In this document: in pieces, positions 1 through 10,847 of the stretch
How positions within the stretch are numbered: the first letter of the stretch is position 1
How the letters are laid out: every line of letters begins with the position of its first letter
Source: Scolanthus callimorphus
Lineage: Eukaryota > Cnidaria > Anthozoa > Actiniaria > Edwardsiidae
Length of the DNA stretch: 64,000 bases
Direction: 5' to 3'
Assembly: GCA_033964015.1 (NCBI GenBank)
Contig: CM066912.1
Coordinates: 19,021,073 to 19,085,072, forward strand
Position numbers and translations under genes: made by a program
Notes under the pieces: model-generated
The model's database searches: none
The model's input: the letters and a program-made list of their open reading frames with translations, nothing else
Told to the model about the DNA's origin: nothing

Positions 1-224
1 CTGGAAAAAAGTTAAACAAATACATGATACTGAGCTAGCTATCGCTACAAAGAAAAACAAACTAAAAATTCATTTAACTAAATGGGAACCTCTTAAAAAC
101 CGCTTTTAAATTATTATTTTTTTTTTTGCTTGTTTGTCATGTCCTTTTTGTTGTATTTATTTTGCTGTATTGTGTATGTAAATATATATATACATACTTG
201 ATGACAATAAAAAAAAAAAAAAAA
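1..224 (+). mobile_element. 3' end of a poly(A)-tailed LINE, cut by the window edge
   Basis: From base 2 a frame reads 35 codons, ending in KWEPLKNRF, to a TAA at 107-109. A short AT-rich 3' UTR with a TATA repeat and then an A-run (209-224) follow. A short coding tail, AT-rich UTR and oligo(A) suggest an L1/Tx1-type LINE ending here. The rest of the element lies outside the window, so the clade is inferred from the tail only. Confidence 0.45.
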
Positions 225-246
225 GTGATTGCAGGGGATTCCCAAA

Positions 247-965
247 GGGTCATTCCACGTCAAATCGACCAAAGCCGTAAATTGACCCTCTCCGATTTCC
301 ATAAAATTCAGATTTTGAGTGCCTTTCAAGGTCAATAACACGATTCCAAAATTTCAGCTTCAAGGACTTAATAGTTTTCGAGATACAGGCACACGAAATT
401 TGTCGACCACGCCCCTTTTGTATTTTTGCTTAGTGAAACTCTAATTTTGAGTGGCTGGCAACCCCGCTCGCATCATAACAAGCCGCAAAAACGTATTTGT
501 TTGGTAAACTGTACTACTCACACTTCCCATAACAGCCATTAAAGCCACCCTATAAGTCTTTGAATGTGTTGTTTTTTCACGCCAAACATCGGTCCAAAAT
601 GCATCTCATTATCTCAGGGTGATATTTTCTGTTAAGATTTTTTTGCCAAATGTTACGTTTTTGTACAACATGCATTTTTATAATGTTATATGGGTGGTGA
701 ACAACCAGCAGTATGAGTGGTGACGACTTAGCGGGTTTGTTTCTGCATATTTCGAGGCTTTTGAAAACGCACAGTGGCAAAAGTCTTCAAATTACCATAT
801 TTTTGGGCTTAAGAATCGGACGGTTGACAGTTAATGTAGACCGCGATATTTGAACTAGATATTCTGTCTTTCTTATTTCTTACGTATACAAATTCATAAC
901 ACCTATGTCGAACTCCTTCACTGTCAAACAATCAGAGGAATAAATCATGGTTCGACAATGAAATT
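247..965 (+). repeat. Left terminal inverted repeat of the 247-3160 element
   Basis: Collinear on the opposite strand with 2443-3160, with scattered substitutions and small indels. The arms match through the segment holding GTCGACCACGCCCCTTTTGT and end near a shared GGTTCGACAATGAAATT. Confidence 0.85.
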
Positions 966-1529
966 AACAACATTATGAAAATTCGTTTTTAAAATATTTA
1001 TGTAATTAGTCAGATAAGGCTAGTATGACACCAAAACTCTTTCTTGTGTCCATGAATACTCCTTAGAACTCTACAGTTTAAAGTCTATATCATTTTGAAA
1101 GCCTATGGAATGATGTGAACGAGTAACAACGACTCTGTTTTCTACTGAAATACTACTAAAATTGACTACTTAAATCATATGTGACTCCCAGTCATTGCCT
1201 GCATGGTAGCCCATACAGCTTGATAGACGCTTGGCAGTACCACCAATGCCGTCGCATGGGCTTTTCCCATGGCTAAGACAAAGATTTAGGAAGCTCTTAT
1301 AATGTTTTATTGGCCCGAACAGCCGTACAAGGTTGCTTTTAGATAAGGCATCACTGACGTGATCACGGAATGGATCGTCATTGTATCGTGATGTTTCAGA
1401 CAGTCTGAAATCACGCATGTGTTAAAGTGTTCGAGCTTATGTGGTATTTATATATAAAACGAGCTGGAGTCCACCCTTGTACACCCATATGCGATTTGAA
1501 GTGTCGAAATAGGCACTTCATCCAGGGTA

Positions 1530-1600
1530 CCGTGTCTATAACTACAATATAGACACTCATTAATTAAACATGAGTGTCTTCATCGTAGTTATCAACACGG
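1530..1600. repeat. Imperfect hairpin in the core of the long-TIR element
   Basis: CCGTGTCTATAACTAC at the left is mirrored by GTAGTTATCAACACGG at the right, around an inner ATAGACACTCAT/ATGAGTGTCTTC pair. It is nearly central in the element and may be a nested foldback insertion or a structural core. Confidence 0.6.
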
Positions 1601-2442
1601 CACGTGACCAATATAGGGTTCACCCATTGGTCACAAACCTTATGAATAATTCATGAATTTTAGAACTGATTTTTTCTGAAATAGGATGAAGCGTCGCTTG
1701 ACTGTTGATCCAGTTGTAGGCCTGCGCAGCTTCCTGTTAAATAAAGCGGAAGATCTCAAAACGTCGAACAGGACAACCACCTCTCCTTTGTTTTACATTT
1801 GTTAAATAAGCGGATTGCCCTTTCGCAGCAGTAAAGTGGCATGAGATCGGAGGGATTCGTGTAGCTGTACATAAAGTGGAATTCAGAGAGTGTCGAGTGT
1901 CTTGTTTTTGAGTTTTCTTCTCGTTTCGATTGGCTGGGCATCGCGACATTGCTCTTCCAGCCAATCAAAAATCAAACCAAATGATTTTACTTACGATTAG
2001 TCCTGCAGTCGTCAGTGTTTTCTTGGTTCAAGGCTAAACGCAAATCGTAATTACTTTGTTTCCCCTGGATGCTTCATGAATGGGTTTTGGGCTAATCTGC
2101 AAAATCTGTCTAATATGATTATTGTCTAACATCTATATTTTGCTCGCAATAATATTACAAATGAAGAGTCCAAGGTAACTTTCGCCTGTTAATTGTACAT
2201 TGACGTGGCCAATCAAGAAAATCAATCGTTTTTCAGTTTTCCGTAATTCGAAACAGAGTGAAATTAACGCTTTTTGTTTATTTATTTTAATTAATTCATT
2301 TCTACAGTGCAATGCTATGTCACCAAGATTGTTTACATGATTTAATATGAAAAACTAAAAAAAAAACCCAATACCTGCAAAAATTATAAAATTAGTTCTA
2401 TTAATATGTGTCTTTGCTGCATTTCCATTTCATACCACGGTC

Positions 2443-3160
2443 AATTTCATTGTCGAACCATGGATTATTCCTCTGATTGTTTGGCAGTGAAGGAGTTCGA
2501 CATAGGTATTACGAATTTGTATACGTAATAAATAAAGACAAAAGAATATCTAGTTCAAATATCGCGATCTACATTAACTGTCAACCGTCCGATTCTTAAG
2601 CCCGAAAATATGGTAATTTTAGGACTTTTGCCACTGTGCGTTTTAAAAGCCTCGAAATAAGCAGAAACAAACCCGCTAAGTCGTCACCACTCATACTGCT
2701 GGTTGTTCACCACCCACATAACATTATAAGAATGCATGTTGTACAAAAACGTAACATTTGGTAAAAAAAATCTTTACAGAAAATATCACCCTGAGATAAT
2801 GAGATGCATTTTGGACCGATGTTTGGCGTGAAAAAACAACACATTCAAAGACTTATAGGGTGGCTTTAATGGCTGTTATGGGAAGTGTGAGTAGTACAGT
2901 TTACCAAACAAATACGTTTTTGCGGCTTGTTATGATGCGAGTGCGGTTGCCAGCCACTCAAAATTGAGGTTTCACTCAGCAAAAATACAAAAGGGGCGTG
3001 GTCGACAAATTTCGTGTGCCTTTATCTCGAAAAATATTAAGTCCTTGACGCTGAAATTTGGAATCTTGTTATTGATCTTGAAAGGCACTCAAAATGTGAT
3101 TTTTATGGAAATCGGAGAGGGTCAATTTACGGTATTGGTCGATTTGACGTGGAATGACCC
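2443..3160 (-). repeat. Right terminal inverted repeat of the 247-3160 element
   Basis: Reverse-complement partner of 247-965. It ends with GGAATGACCC immediately before the right CAAA duplication. Confidence 0.85.
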
Positions 3161-3252
3161 CAAACACTTTCAGAACTTGGATACAAAGGGCGGCTGTTAA
3201 CTGCATACGTTATTTCCGCTAGCAAAGTGTGCCATTGCTCTTCCGTGAAGGC

Positions 3253-3760
3253 TCATAGTTTGCAACTTGTGTCTAGGGCTTGACGTACTGATTTGATAAG
3301 GGACTCAACCATGCCGTTCATATGGCTTGCTTTTGGTACATTCCATTCGCAGTGAAATTCGCAACTAAATTCCTCGGCTAGCGTATCTTTAATCTTCTCA
3401 GTGCTCTCTGCTTGCCTCAGTTCTTTCAGATATGTTTGCGTGCCAATGAAATTTGTCCCACGGTCTGACCAGCAAACGTTAGGATGGCCTCTAGTACAAG
3501 CGAATCTACAAAAGGCCATAAGGAATGCGTCTGTTGTTTTGTCAGTAACCAACTCTAAATGGATAGCCCTCGTCGTCATACATGCAAAGATAATATCTGT
3601 GCTTCTTTCAGTGTTTTATGGTTAAGGCGGATTTGTACGGGACCAAACATGTCTAAAGGAAAGGACGAGCACCCCCGTCTATGCTTATGGGGAGTCCCCC
3701 CAGGTGTATTGGTGATATCACGGCTTGTATTTCTGTGGAGCTAAACTTCAGAATCCCTGT
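3253..3760 (-). pseudogene. BEL/Pao retrotransposon integrase core fragment
   Basis: The longest frame (3253-3579) reads TTRAIHLELV near its start, then SDRGTNF and NGMVESLIKSV, matching the integrase core of BEL/Pao retroelements: the second catalytic D lies in SDxGTNF and the catalytic E in the GxxES segment. Upstream, in another frame, DMFGPVQIRL contains the first catalytic D and continues to NHKTLKEAQ. A frameshift around 3590 separates the two, and a TAG precedes the DMFGP segment. No LTRs or other Pao domains are seen nearby, so this is a decayed internal fragment. The family call is from well-known motifs; the breaks are seen directly. Confidence 0.85.
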
Positions 3761-5795
3761 CCACTTTTTAAGAGGCTGTCCGTGTAAGAACCGACCAGCC
3801 GAATCCTGGTCAAAAAACAAGTAGCATTTATATTATATGTATGAAAAGGCATTTTTATCCTAACTATAAAAATGCAATTATTTCCTCCTTCCACTTCAAT
3901 ATTTTTTAAACTATGAGGTCGCGAACGTAGATGTACCCTGATCGGCTATAAATCGTGTGTGGAAAAGGGTTCTCGAAAATCTCCAAGAGGACCGGTTTCG
4001 CAACATAAATTTACCAAATAACCAATCAAAAAGGAAGGCAGGCATCGACAGAAGAGATTTAGGTCCTTGGATTTACTAATTATTTCTAAACATCGTTTGA
4101 GTTTTGCAAAGCTCTCTAAACTATTGTCTCTGCACCGCTCATTTTCGGCATGTATTTTCTTAAAAGTGGGGGTAGATCTGGAATATTGACATGCTAGCTC
4201 TACGATACAAAGGGTTGCTTGGTAGAATTATGGAAAAACATTTGTCGGCTCGCGCGTATTGAGCGCAAAACAAACGCTCGAAGTTACGGTTCTCACCTTG
4301 AGATTGTGACCTCTTGTTGTATTGTTTACGAGTCACCTAGATCATACCATGAAGAAGAACAAGTTCCAACAATGCAGATAATCATCCCTAGATGATGCAG
4401 AAAGGTTAGTAGCGGTCCTTTCCACAGTTTCAAAAGCAGGAAATGGATTTTACCTGGCTTTTTAGTGTGATTTTGGTGATTTCAGTGTTACGTGACTGAT
4501 CGTGACTTCCAGAACCGCGACAACAAAACATTTAGAAACATTGCAGATCCTCTAAGTTGCTTGCTATAGAACTGGTGGATAGTTCCAACTTGCATACCAT
4601 GCACTCAGGTGAACTTTGTATAGAGAATAAGCTCTCGTTTTCTTCATAGTTTAGCACAATTTCTCGAAAATATTACCTCACTAGTACGCAGCGGAGAAAT
4701 AAACAGCAAATCTAACGAGACTAATCGATAACCGTTCGGAACAATTGTTCCGCTGACCTTCGGGCCTGCTTAATTTATTCTTTTATTTTTTTTCTTACTT
4801 GAGTGCATCAAGAAACAAATCTTTTTTATAATGTGTAGATTTTTGATGAAAAAGGAATCTGCTGACCTCAATTCAACACAGATTTTGGTCGTCCTTTTCC
4901 GGCGAGCGCAAAGTGGCAGCTGCTTACACAAGCTAACCCCTAACAGGTACCTATCTGGCAAAAATGGTGAGCTTTTGAATTTTACCCTCACCAGAGGCCT
5001 GATTTTAAACCCTAAAAGGTACGACGAGCACCCCAGCACCCCCGCCCAAAAAAATAGAGGAACAACCCCCCCTGTCATCACTCTGTGGAGGAATCAGCTG
5101 ATCTCACCTCACGGTGCGTAAAGGATTCTTTGCACGTGAAAACGAAAAGTCTTGCGAGATAAACCAAATTTTCGTAGTTTTGGATTTAGTCATTGTCCAA
5201 ATGAAGCCAAGTTAAGATTTGACATTATAGTATAGGCAGTGGAAGCAAAACATTATTGGAAGGGGGGAGGGGGACAGTACAAAATTATCGGATACGCTTG
5301 GTTAATCAGAAGTTGATGAGTTTATGTTAGCCATAATTTGTTTCAAGGGGGGAGGGGGGGCTTCATGGACCTCGTGCCACCCGTTTGTACATTTAATTCC
5401 AATATCTTTTACAATCTTTGGGAACGCTTGGCGATGCAACAAACATTGTTCTGTTGGCTAATTGGAGGATAGGAAATCAGCTGGTACGGTTCGCAATTGT
5501 CTTGTACTTCAACAGCGCTGTGCCGGTTGCATCACATGTTGCATGAGCAGTCTTTACAATTTAAGTCAAAGGATCTCAAAAAGGACCTTATTTGAACTAT
5601 AGGGAACATGATTAAATCAAAGTGGAGACAAAAGTCATTCAGCATATCTTTGCTGAAGCCTCCTAGCTTGTTACTATGGTAACATTCACACAGGTCATAT
5701 GCATCAAATACGATTGGGTGTGTCGGGCCAAGCTCCTGAAGAACCTCATGTACAAGTTCTTCTTGTTGCTCTTCATTCGGTAGCTCCTCGACTTC
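3761..5795. other. No gene recognised
   Basis: Short overlapping ORFs occur on both strands around 4770-5120 but none has a recognisable motif or start context. Two G-rich runs (about 5260-5275 and 5347-5360) are the only striking composition. Confidence 0.5.
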
Positions 5796-6380
5796 TTAGT
5801 CTTCCACGCTTATTCCACTTGCTCTTTGCTTTCGTCGAGCATATGCTAACCTCGAGAAAAATCCTTGAATCTGAGATTTAGTTAGCCAATCTTCTCTTGA
5901 GAACATTCTTTCGTTTTGTACTGTTTTTGCGGTCATCATACTTTTTGCTACTTGTTGTGGGTCACACTTTTTCCCTGTGCGTTCCCCAAGATCGAATTTT
6001 GCTGTAAGGTACTCCTTTACCGAGGAAGAAAATCTTGTGCCGCCACTTCTGCCATTGTGAAGTGCCCAGCCCTGGACAGGTGCTTCTGGCACTGATGCAT
6101 ATGCATGTAATGCATGTACTGGCATTCCTTTGTCAAGAACAGATGCATCCGTGGTTGCGACCCTCATGTAGCTGGTGGCTTCAATGTTCGCTGTCAAACA
6201 TCTGTTTGCCCAATCCTTTCTCAAAGTATCATACATGCTTTCTGATTTCGTCTTCTTTTCATGCTCTCCTGCATCCAGATGCAGCTCTAAATCAGAAAAC
6301 GTAGTGAATGACCCTGTACATCCTGGTTCGGTACAAAAAAAACAAAGCTTGGGTTTCAGTTGATTTCTGTTTTGTACAAT
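5796..6380 (-). pseudogene. Transposase-like gene, C-terminal part with C2H2-like zinc finger
   Basis: An open frame carries, in order, a finger-like segment with CFFC, a second Cys (PGCTGSF), and a following H-x4-H type pair (ELHLDAGEH), then a conserved C-terminal region with GWALHNGRSGGTRFS, VKEYLTAKFDLGERTG and REDWLTKSQIQGFFSR. I recall this combination from uncharacterised, high-copy cnidarian predictions with transposon-like behaviour, but I know of no assigned superfamily. It is the 3' part of the gene whose middle and N-terminal parts lie at 6559-7260 and 7304-8090; stops and frameshifts separate them. It ends at a TAA/TAG-bounded VED terminus at 5796. Confidence 0.6.
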
Positions 6381-6558
6381 CGTCCCTCGACTTTAGTACG
6401 CGGGGCTTGCTGATTTCAAAAAACGGAATTTCCGTGTCGAGCCCTGTTGCACCTTGTGGCTTTTTTATGAATCGTTTGTAAGGTATCATCTTCCCAGGCC
6501 CAATACCATAGCACCTCCATACCCAGCAACCATGTTCTTCAAAAGAAAAATGATGAAA

Positions 6559-7260
6559 CTTGCTGAAGTTGTCTATATTTTTTTACCATAATGTCCATGG
6601 CTTTGTCTCTGATCGAACAGACAGAGGCACTTGTTCCCTTCACAGGCCTCTCAAGCAATGCTGTTCGCATGTCTGTAGCGCAGACAATGTTGTGACCCTC
6701 ATTGCAATATGTTTTAAGTGCAGATTTCATGGGACACAATATGCGGTCACAAATATCCTTGCAGTGCTGTGGTTCCGAATGATCTAGACGCGCCACGATG
6801 ACTCCCGTACGCTTACCAATGTCACGTAAGGCTGCTACCAAGTTATTATTGTGGTAGCAGCCTGCCTCATCCGAACGAAGGTACGCTTTTGACAGAGAAG
6901 GGTTCCCGGATTTAGATTTACTAGAAGATCTTCCATGATGGATGCCACTGCATACCAATCCTGATTAGAGGAGTCCAACAAGTGGGCATATGATTTGACT
7001 TCAGTATCGTTTTCTCCCTTTTTGATAATCACACTGGATATATGCCTGAAAGCCCACGCTTTCCAAACCACTCCGATTGTTTTTCTCTAAATTTTAACTG
7101 CTGAAACTTCATCGCCCAATCCATAACCACCAGAGCTTCTCGTCCGACTTCCATCTTCTTTAAGAGATCCTGTTTGGCTTGTTCTTGGTTTACAGCTCTG
7201 ATGATGTGAGCTTTCCATTGTTCAATGTGCGTCTTAGCTATATCAAAATCATAGCGAAAA
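6559..7260 (-). pseudogene. Transposase-like gene, central (candidate DDE-type) part
   Basis: Three frames must be joined to follow the homology: FREKQSEWFGKRGLS and HISSVIIKKG, then YAHLLDSSNQDWYAVASIM, then KAYLRSDEAGCYHN and a downstream stretch with RLDHSEPQHCKDICDRI. The LRSDEAGCYH segment, with acidic residues after a hydrophobic strand, resembles an RNase-H-fold catalytic segment, but I cannot confirm a full DDE triad. Frameshifts lie near 6905 and 7060. Neighbouring parts of the same gene lie on both sides in the same orientation. Function as a transposase is inference from copy-number behaviour and layout. Confidence 0.5.
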
Positions 7261-7303
7261 TCCTCTTACTGATCCTGACTATAGAATGTGAGAGTCGGGT
7301 CTT

Positions 7304-8090
7304 TCAGCTCTTTTCTACTTTTTCTACAACCTGCCTTAGTGCTTGGCAGTTAGTGCAAGTGACGTCATGCGCATGATTGCAGTCCGTTCGGTATTCCGCG
7401 CTAGTAGGATCACTGAGGGCCTGGTGTCGACAATGATCTGCACACGTGCTCCCCTTATCACTACAATGGGTTTGGTACTCAGTCTTCAGGTAGCGTTGCC
7501 AAGCACTAAGCTCATTTTTCATTTTATTACACCACGTAATATTTGCACCCAATGCACCTAGCTCGTCCACGATATTTTCCATTGTTTTGAAGCCCGCCGC
7601 TCCATCAGCTGCGGTATTGTCTAGGCCCAGCAGTGACTTTCTTTGTGAGGCTTCTCTGATGTCCAGGATCTTGAAAAGTGTAGATCTTGAAAGTGGTGTA
7701 AACGTTTCTTCCTCGCAGTATTGATAGTACTGATTTATCATAGTGGAGCGCGTTACCGTGCGCAGGACATTTGGCACTGTCACCTTTTGTCCTGAGTCAA
7801 GCTTGAGGCCTCTCGTACCATACGCAACGTCTTGGTAGAAATACGGTCTGTTTACAAATACAAGAAAGTGGTCCACTTTTGGTACAGATAGGCGTACACG
7901 ATGTTGCACTTGTTTCTCTTTAGTCAAGGTCGTTAGTTTCTCTTTAGTCAAGGTCGTATTGCTCTTCGATTTCATCGAAAATATCAACCTCATTGCCATT
8001 GTGCTCCTCCTTAGAGGGCTCATCGTCGAACAGATCTTCTATTCCTTTGTCAACCTTTATAGGTTCGGGGCCTTGCGTATCGCCTTCCCA
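7304..8090 (-). pseudogene. Transposase-like gene, N-terminal part with Cys/His cluster
   Basis: An acidic N-terminal stretch (reading EDLFDDEPSKEEHNG and DIFDEIEEQYDLD, then a stop) is followed in another frame by a 230-residue region. That region contains DVAYGTRGLKLDSG, LRTVTRSTMINQYY and a metal-binding-like cluster: CSDKGSTCADHC, ALSDP, DCNHAH and CTNCQALR. The Cys/His spacing suggests a zinc-binding module. A 24-bp tandem duplication (7912-7959) sits at the frame break and probably caused it. The frame ends at 7304 but homology continues into the next segment (7260 downwards), so the stop there is also a lesion. Confidence 0.55.
7912..7959. repeat. 24-bp tandem duplication
   Basis: The unit TCTCTTTAGTCAAGGTCGTT... 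occurs twice head to tail inside the transposase-like pseudogene, at the junction of its acidic N-terminus and the next frame. Confidence 0.85.
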
Positions 8091-8277
8091 GCTGAATCAC
8101 TCCCTGACTCGGAGGACTCGGAGAAGCTTTCGTGTCGAGCACGTTTCGCCTGAGCTTGAGCTTTTAAAGTATGGGACGAGTTCCGGTCCCTTTTTGAGCC
8201 CTTTAGGCCACTTCCTTCTTTGAGCTAGGAGGCTAGTTCATTGAATCCAGCCTGCATACTTTACACTATTGCATCTG

Positions 8278-8511
8278 TCATCGCAGAAGATTGCGACGGG
8301 CCCGCCATGTCAACAAGATGGCCGCCATTTTGTTTGTTCGAGCGGGATGGTCATTAGAGTTTCCCGGTCCCGTATTGCTGCTAGCTGAATTAGATGGCTT
8401 TTTCGCTGCTTTTTTAACCTTTGAGCCTCCAGCTGCAGACCTTGTCTGGGTCACAGGCGTTTCCACTTCAATGTTTGTTCTTGTGGTCATGGTTGTGGGA
8501 TTTCCCGTCAT
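8278..8511 (-). CDS. Short Ser/Thr/Lys-rich ORF, possibly the first exon of the 5.8-8.1 kb gene
   Basis: The 77-residue ORF is low in hydrophobics up to KPSNSASSNTG and rich in T, S, N and K (for example GGSKVKKAAKKPSNSAS), as expected of a disordered N-terminal tail. It lies directly upstream of, and in the same orientation as, the decayed transposase-like gene. It could be that gene's leader exon or a chance ORF; no homology is recognised. Confidence 0.25.
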   Translation of the reverse strand: MTGNPTTMTTRTNIEVETPVTQTRSAAGGSKVKKAAKKPSNSASSNTGPGNSNDHPARTNKMAAILLTWRARRNLLR

Positions 8512-9049
8512 TGACTTTTCCGCTTGGATTTGTTCAATACGTTCATGCTCACAACCCTGGGTTTTGGTGATTACACCTTCAGGGTTGGATTTTTATTCCC
8601 TCATTTGAGTAGTAAGTCCACAGTTCGTCCCAATTTTGGGCAATTTGAACGTTTATAGTCTTCAGCTATGAAAACACGTGTGTTCGCTTCGCTGAGCAAG
8701 CATGCATTGAGCTGAACTAGCAAGTTGTGCAATCTCACGTGATCTCCTGATGACGTAGTGGTGAGGTAGAACTTCCTTTCTCTCGCCACACTGAGTAGAA
8801 TTATCTGCAGTGGGGTTTCCTGGAATTGTTTGTGTGTTTTTGTTGTTTCTCAATTCAGTATATTAAAGAAGTACCTGTTTTACGAGTGGATAAGCTTTAG
8901 CTTAGAAAAGAGTTTTGTGATGGTCGACCTTCGTCACTCGCTCGTGGTATCGTAGGCTCATAGTCACCGTGTGATTCTTGTCCAGTCCCTCTCCTTTCCT
9001 TTGCGGCTTCACATCAGCATGAATTAATTTTTCGGTCATCAATTCAAGT
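8512..9049. other. No gene recognised
   Basis: Two short antisense ORFs overlap (8601-8853) without motifs or splice context. Confidence 0.4.
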
Positions 9050-9115
9050 AGGCAGAATGGTACAGTGAATAAGACGTTCGCCTACAGAACGGAAGGTCTC
9101 GAGTTGAAATCCCGT
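9050..9115 (+). repeat. tRNA-like sequence, probable SINE head relic
   Basis: A perfect 5-bp stem CGTTC/GAACG (9075-9079, 9087-9091) encloses a 7-base loop GCCTACA. A D-arm-like GGTACAGTGAATAAG lies upstream and a B-box-like GAGTTGAAATCCCG downstream, followed by T-runs. The acceptor stem is poor and position 33 is C rather than T, so a working tRNA is unlikely; a tRNA-derived SINE head is the better reading. Confidence 0.4.
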
Positions 9116-9710
9116 TTTTTTTCCATCTTTTTTTGTCCCCCATTTTCATTCAACCACGGTTTCAAATTGGTGGTCGCACTCGATTCGAAAAGCCACCGTG
9201 ACTTTGCTCAATGGAACAACATTTACTGTTGATTGATAGTGGCGCATTTGTTTTAGCTGCTTTAGCTCAGTTTTAGCTGAACATGTGTAGTTACAGTACA
9301 TTTCCATCCACTACCTGGTTTGCTTTGAGTTTCTGGATAAAGAGGCAGGTTTTTATCAAGTGCACATAATGCTGTACATCAAGATCTACATTGAGTTTTT
9401 AGACTAATATAATCTGTATTAATTTGCTGAGAATTAAGAATAATAGTTACCTCTAAGTAAATAGAGAAAAAAACTCAATATGATTTCCTATGAAGCTTTG
9501 GCTATTTGCCTGACGTTTCACTCGTTTTGATTGTAGGAGGACTTCTTAGGGCAAGTAGGATTTTACCACTATGGTGACTGCTCTAGCATGTTAGCTGCTG
9601 CAGCTTCCTGTTTAAAAAATATAAAATGTTTGAATTGCTTATGCCATTTTTATCCACTGACTGGATAAAATAAATAAAAGGGATGCAATGTTTAATATTA
9701 TATGTATAAC
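9116..9710. other. No gene recognised
   Basis: AT-rich sequence without a supported feature. Confidence 0.4.
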
Positions 9711-10055
9711 CTCATTTTCAGCTTTTTCCTGCAATTTACTACAATTGTTGATCATTTGAGAAACAAAGAACTTGGCCTGCTCCTCTGTGACTGTCTCTGA
9801 ACCAGCAATCCCACTGATGTATGTGGCATACTCTGCAAGCCTGGCTGCTTCATCTCTGTACTCATCAGCCTTCCTAGAGTGTCTATGTGCAGTGAGTGCC
9901 TGTAGGTGAGAACGAGTGCTCGATTCACTGGTGTCAGCCTCATCTCTGGCTAGATGAACAAAAATGTGCTCATCAATTTCACTACAATCACTTTCAAAGT
10001 GCACATGGTACTTGAGAAACAAGCCCAGGCTGATGTGGAGACTAGGAATGCAGTT
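9711..10055 (-). CDS. Orphan internal exon of an uncharacterised, probably repeat-derived gene
   Basis: A 345-base, phase-0 open segment is bounded by an acceptor (TGCATTTCAG before 10055) and a donor-like GTTATA after 9711. It starts NCIPSLHISLGLFLKY and continues with a charged, probably helical region (DEADTSESS, RKADEYRDEAARLAEY, KLQEKAENE). LHISLG-type segments followed by coiled-coil sequence occur, as I recall, in cnidarian transposon-derived proteins, but I cannot name the family. No neighbouring exon of the same gene was found in the 2 kb on either side. Confidence 0.45.
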
Positions 10056-10565
10056 CTGAAATGCATGAGATTAGGGACTGTTCCTTTTTTTACCGGGAGG
10101 GGTTAAACATGTCCTGTTGTCTCTCTTTTCTGTATGTTCCAATGGAACAAGGTCAGACTCAAGGTTGTTACCAATAACCTCTCTTTCATCCTTTGGCGCT
10201 GTTTCTTTTTTTCACTTTCTAGCCCCTATACTTAAAGGTTATTCAGAACCTTTCAGGCAAGTCCTGGAAAACACCTCCATAGTTTAGCCAAAACATGTCA
10301 ACCTATTTATCGTTGCAAAGCTTATAGCATGGATTAGTGGCTATGGCAAAAATAAATAACCTGAACAATAGGTGTTGATTAGTACAATAAATCTAGAAAA
10401 TATCATGCGATACTAATGCTTAAAATAACTTGATTTATTTCCCGACTTTAATTAAGAATAGATTGCCACAAATATGTACATAGAAACTGGAGCAGCTTGT
10501 ATCAGTTCATTCAGCTAACAAAACATACATAGGTTAGGGTTTTTTTCTATCGCAAAAAAACGTTG
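10056..10565. other. No gene recognised
   Basis: Nothing supported beyond AT-rich sequence. Confidence 0.4.
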
Positions 10566-10847
10566 CTAGGTGAAATAGCTCGTGATGGTTGTTTTCCTCG
10601 ACGACCCTAGGTCCTCATCGATGATAATGTCTTTCACAGCTGAGGTGCAAATGCCGGAGTGAGCTTTTCGTTGTTTTGCCACATAGAAAAGTCCAACAAC
10701 TCTAACAATGCTAAGACCACCTTTGGCACTTGCAATTCCCGGTTGCCTAAGGGGGATGTCAAACTCCGCGTCTCGTCTTCGATTAAAAACGATAGAAAAT
10801 CTCTGTTGGTGATTTGAAAAAGGCCTTATCACGGTTTCCGTCGCCAT
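10566..10847 (-). CDS. Small hypothetical protein (93 aa)
   Basis: A complete single-exon ORF starts MATETVIRPFSNHQQRFS in a good eukaryotic start context (AAAATGGCG) and is moderately basic (FNRRRDAEFD, VAKQRKAHSG). No domain is recognised. The start context and balanced composition make it better than a random ORF in this AT-rich DNA, but it could also be a first exon whose donor I did not identify. Confidence 0.35.
   Translation of the reverse strand: MATETVIRPFSNHQQRFSIVFNRRRDAEFDIPLRQPGIASAKGGLSIVRVVGLFYVAKQRKAHSGICTSAVKDIIIDEDLGSSRKTTITSYFT

Larger units (their letters stand above)
247..3160. mobile_element. Long-TIR DNA transposon (non-autonomous), 4-bp target duplication
   Basis: The two ends are inverted copies of each other over about 0.72 kb, starting GGGTCATTCCACGTCAAATC at the left and its complement at the right. 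The element is flanked on both sides by CAAA (243-246 and 3161-3164), which reads as a 4-bp target-site duplication. No long ORF or transposase motif is visible in the ~1.5-kb core, so it looks non-autonomous. GRG-type termini, very long TIRs and 4-bp duplications recall the Sola superfamily, but this is an inference that needs a library search. The small ORFs on the arms are mirror images of each other and are not genes. Confidence 0.85.

Noticed and set aside
114..341. ORFs on both strands at the window start, and 2964-3200
   Set aside because: They are mirror translations of the two inverted-repeat arms of one transposon.
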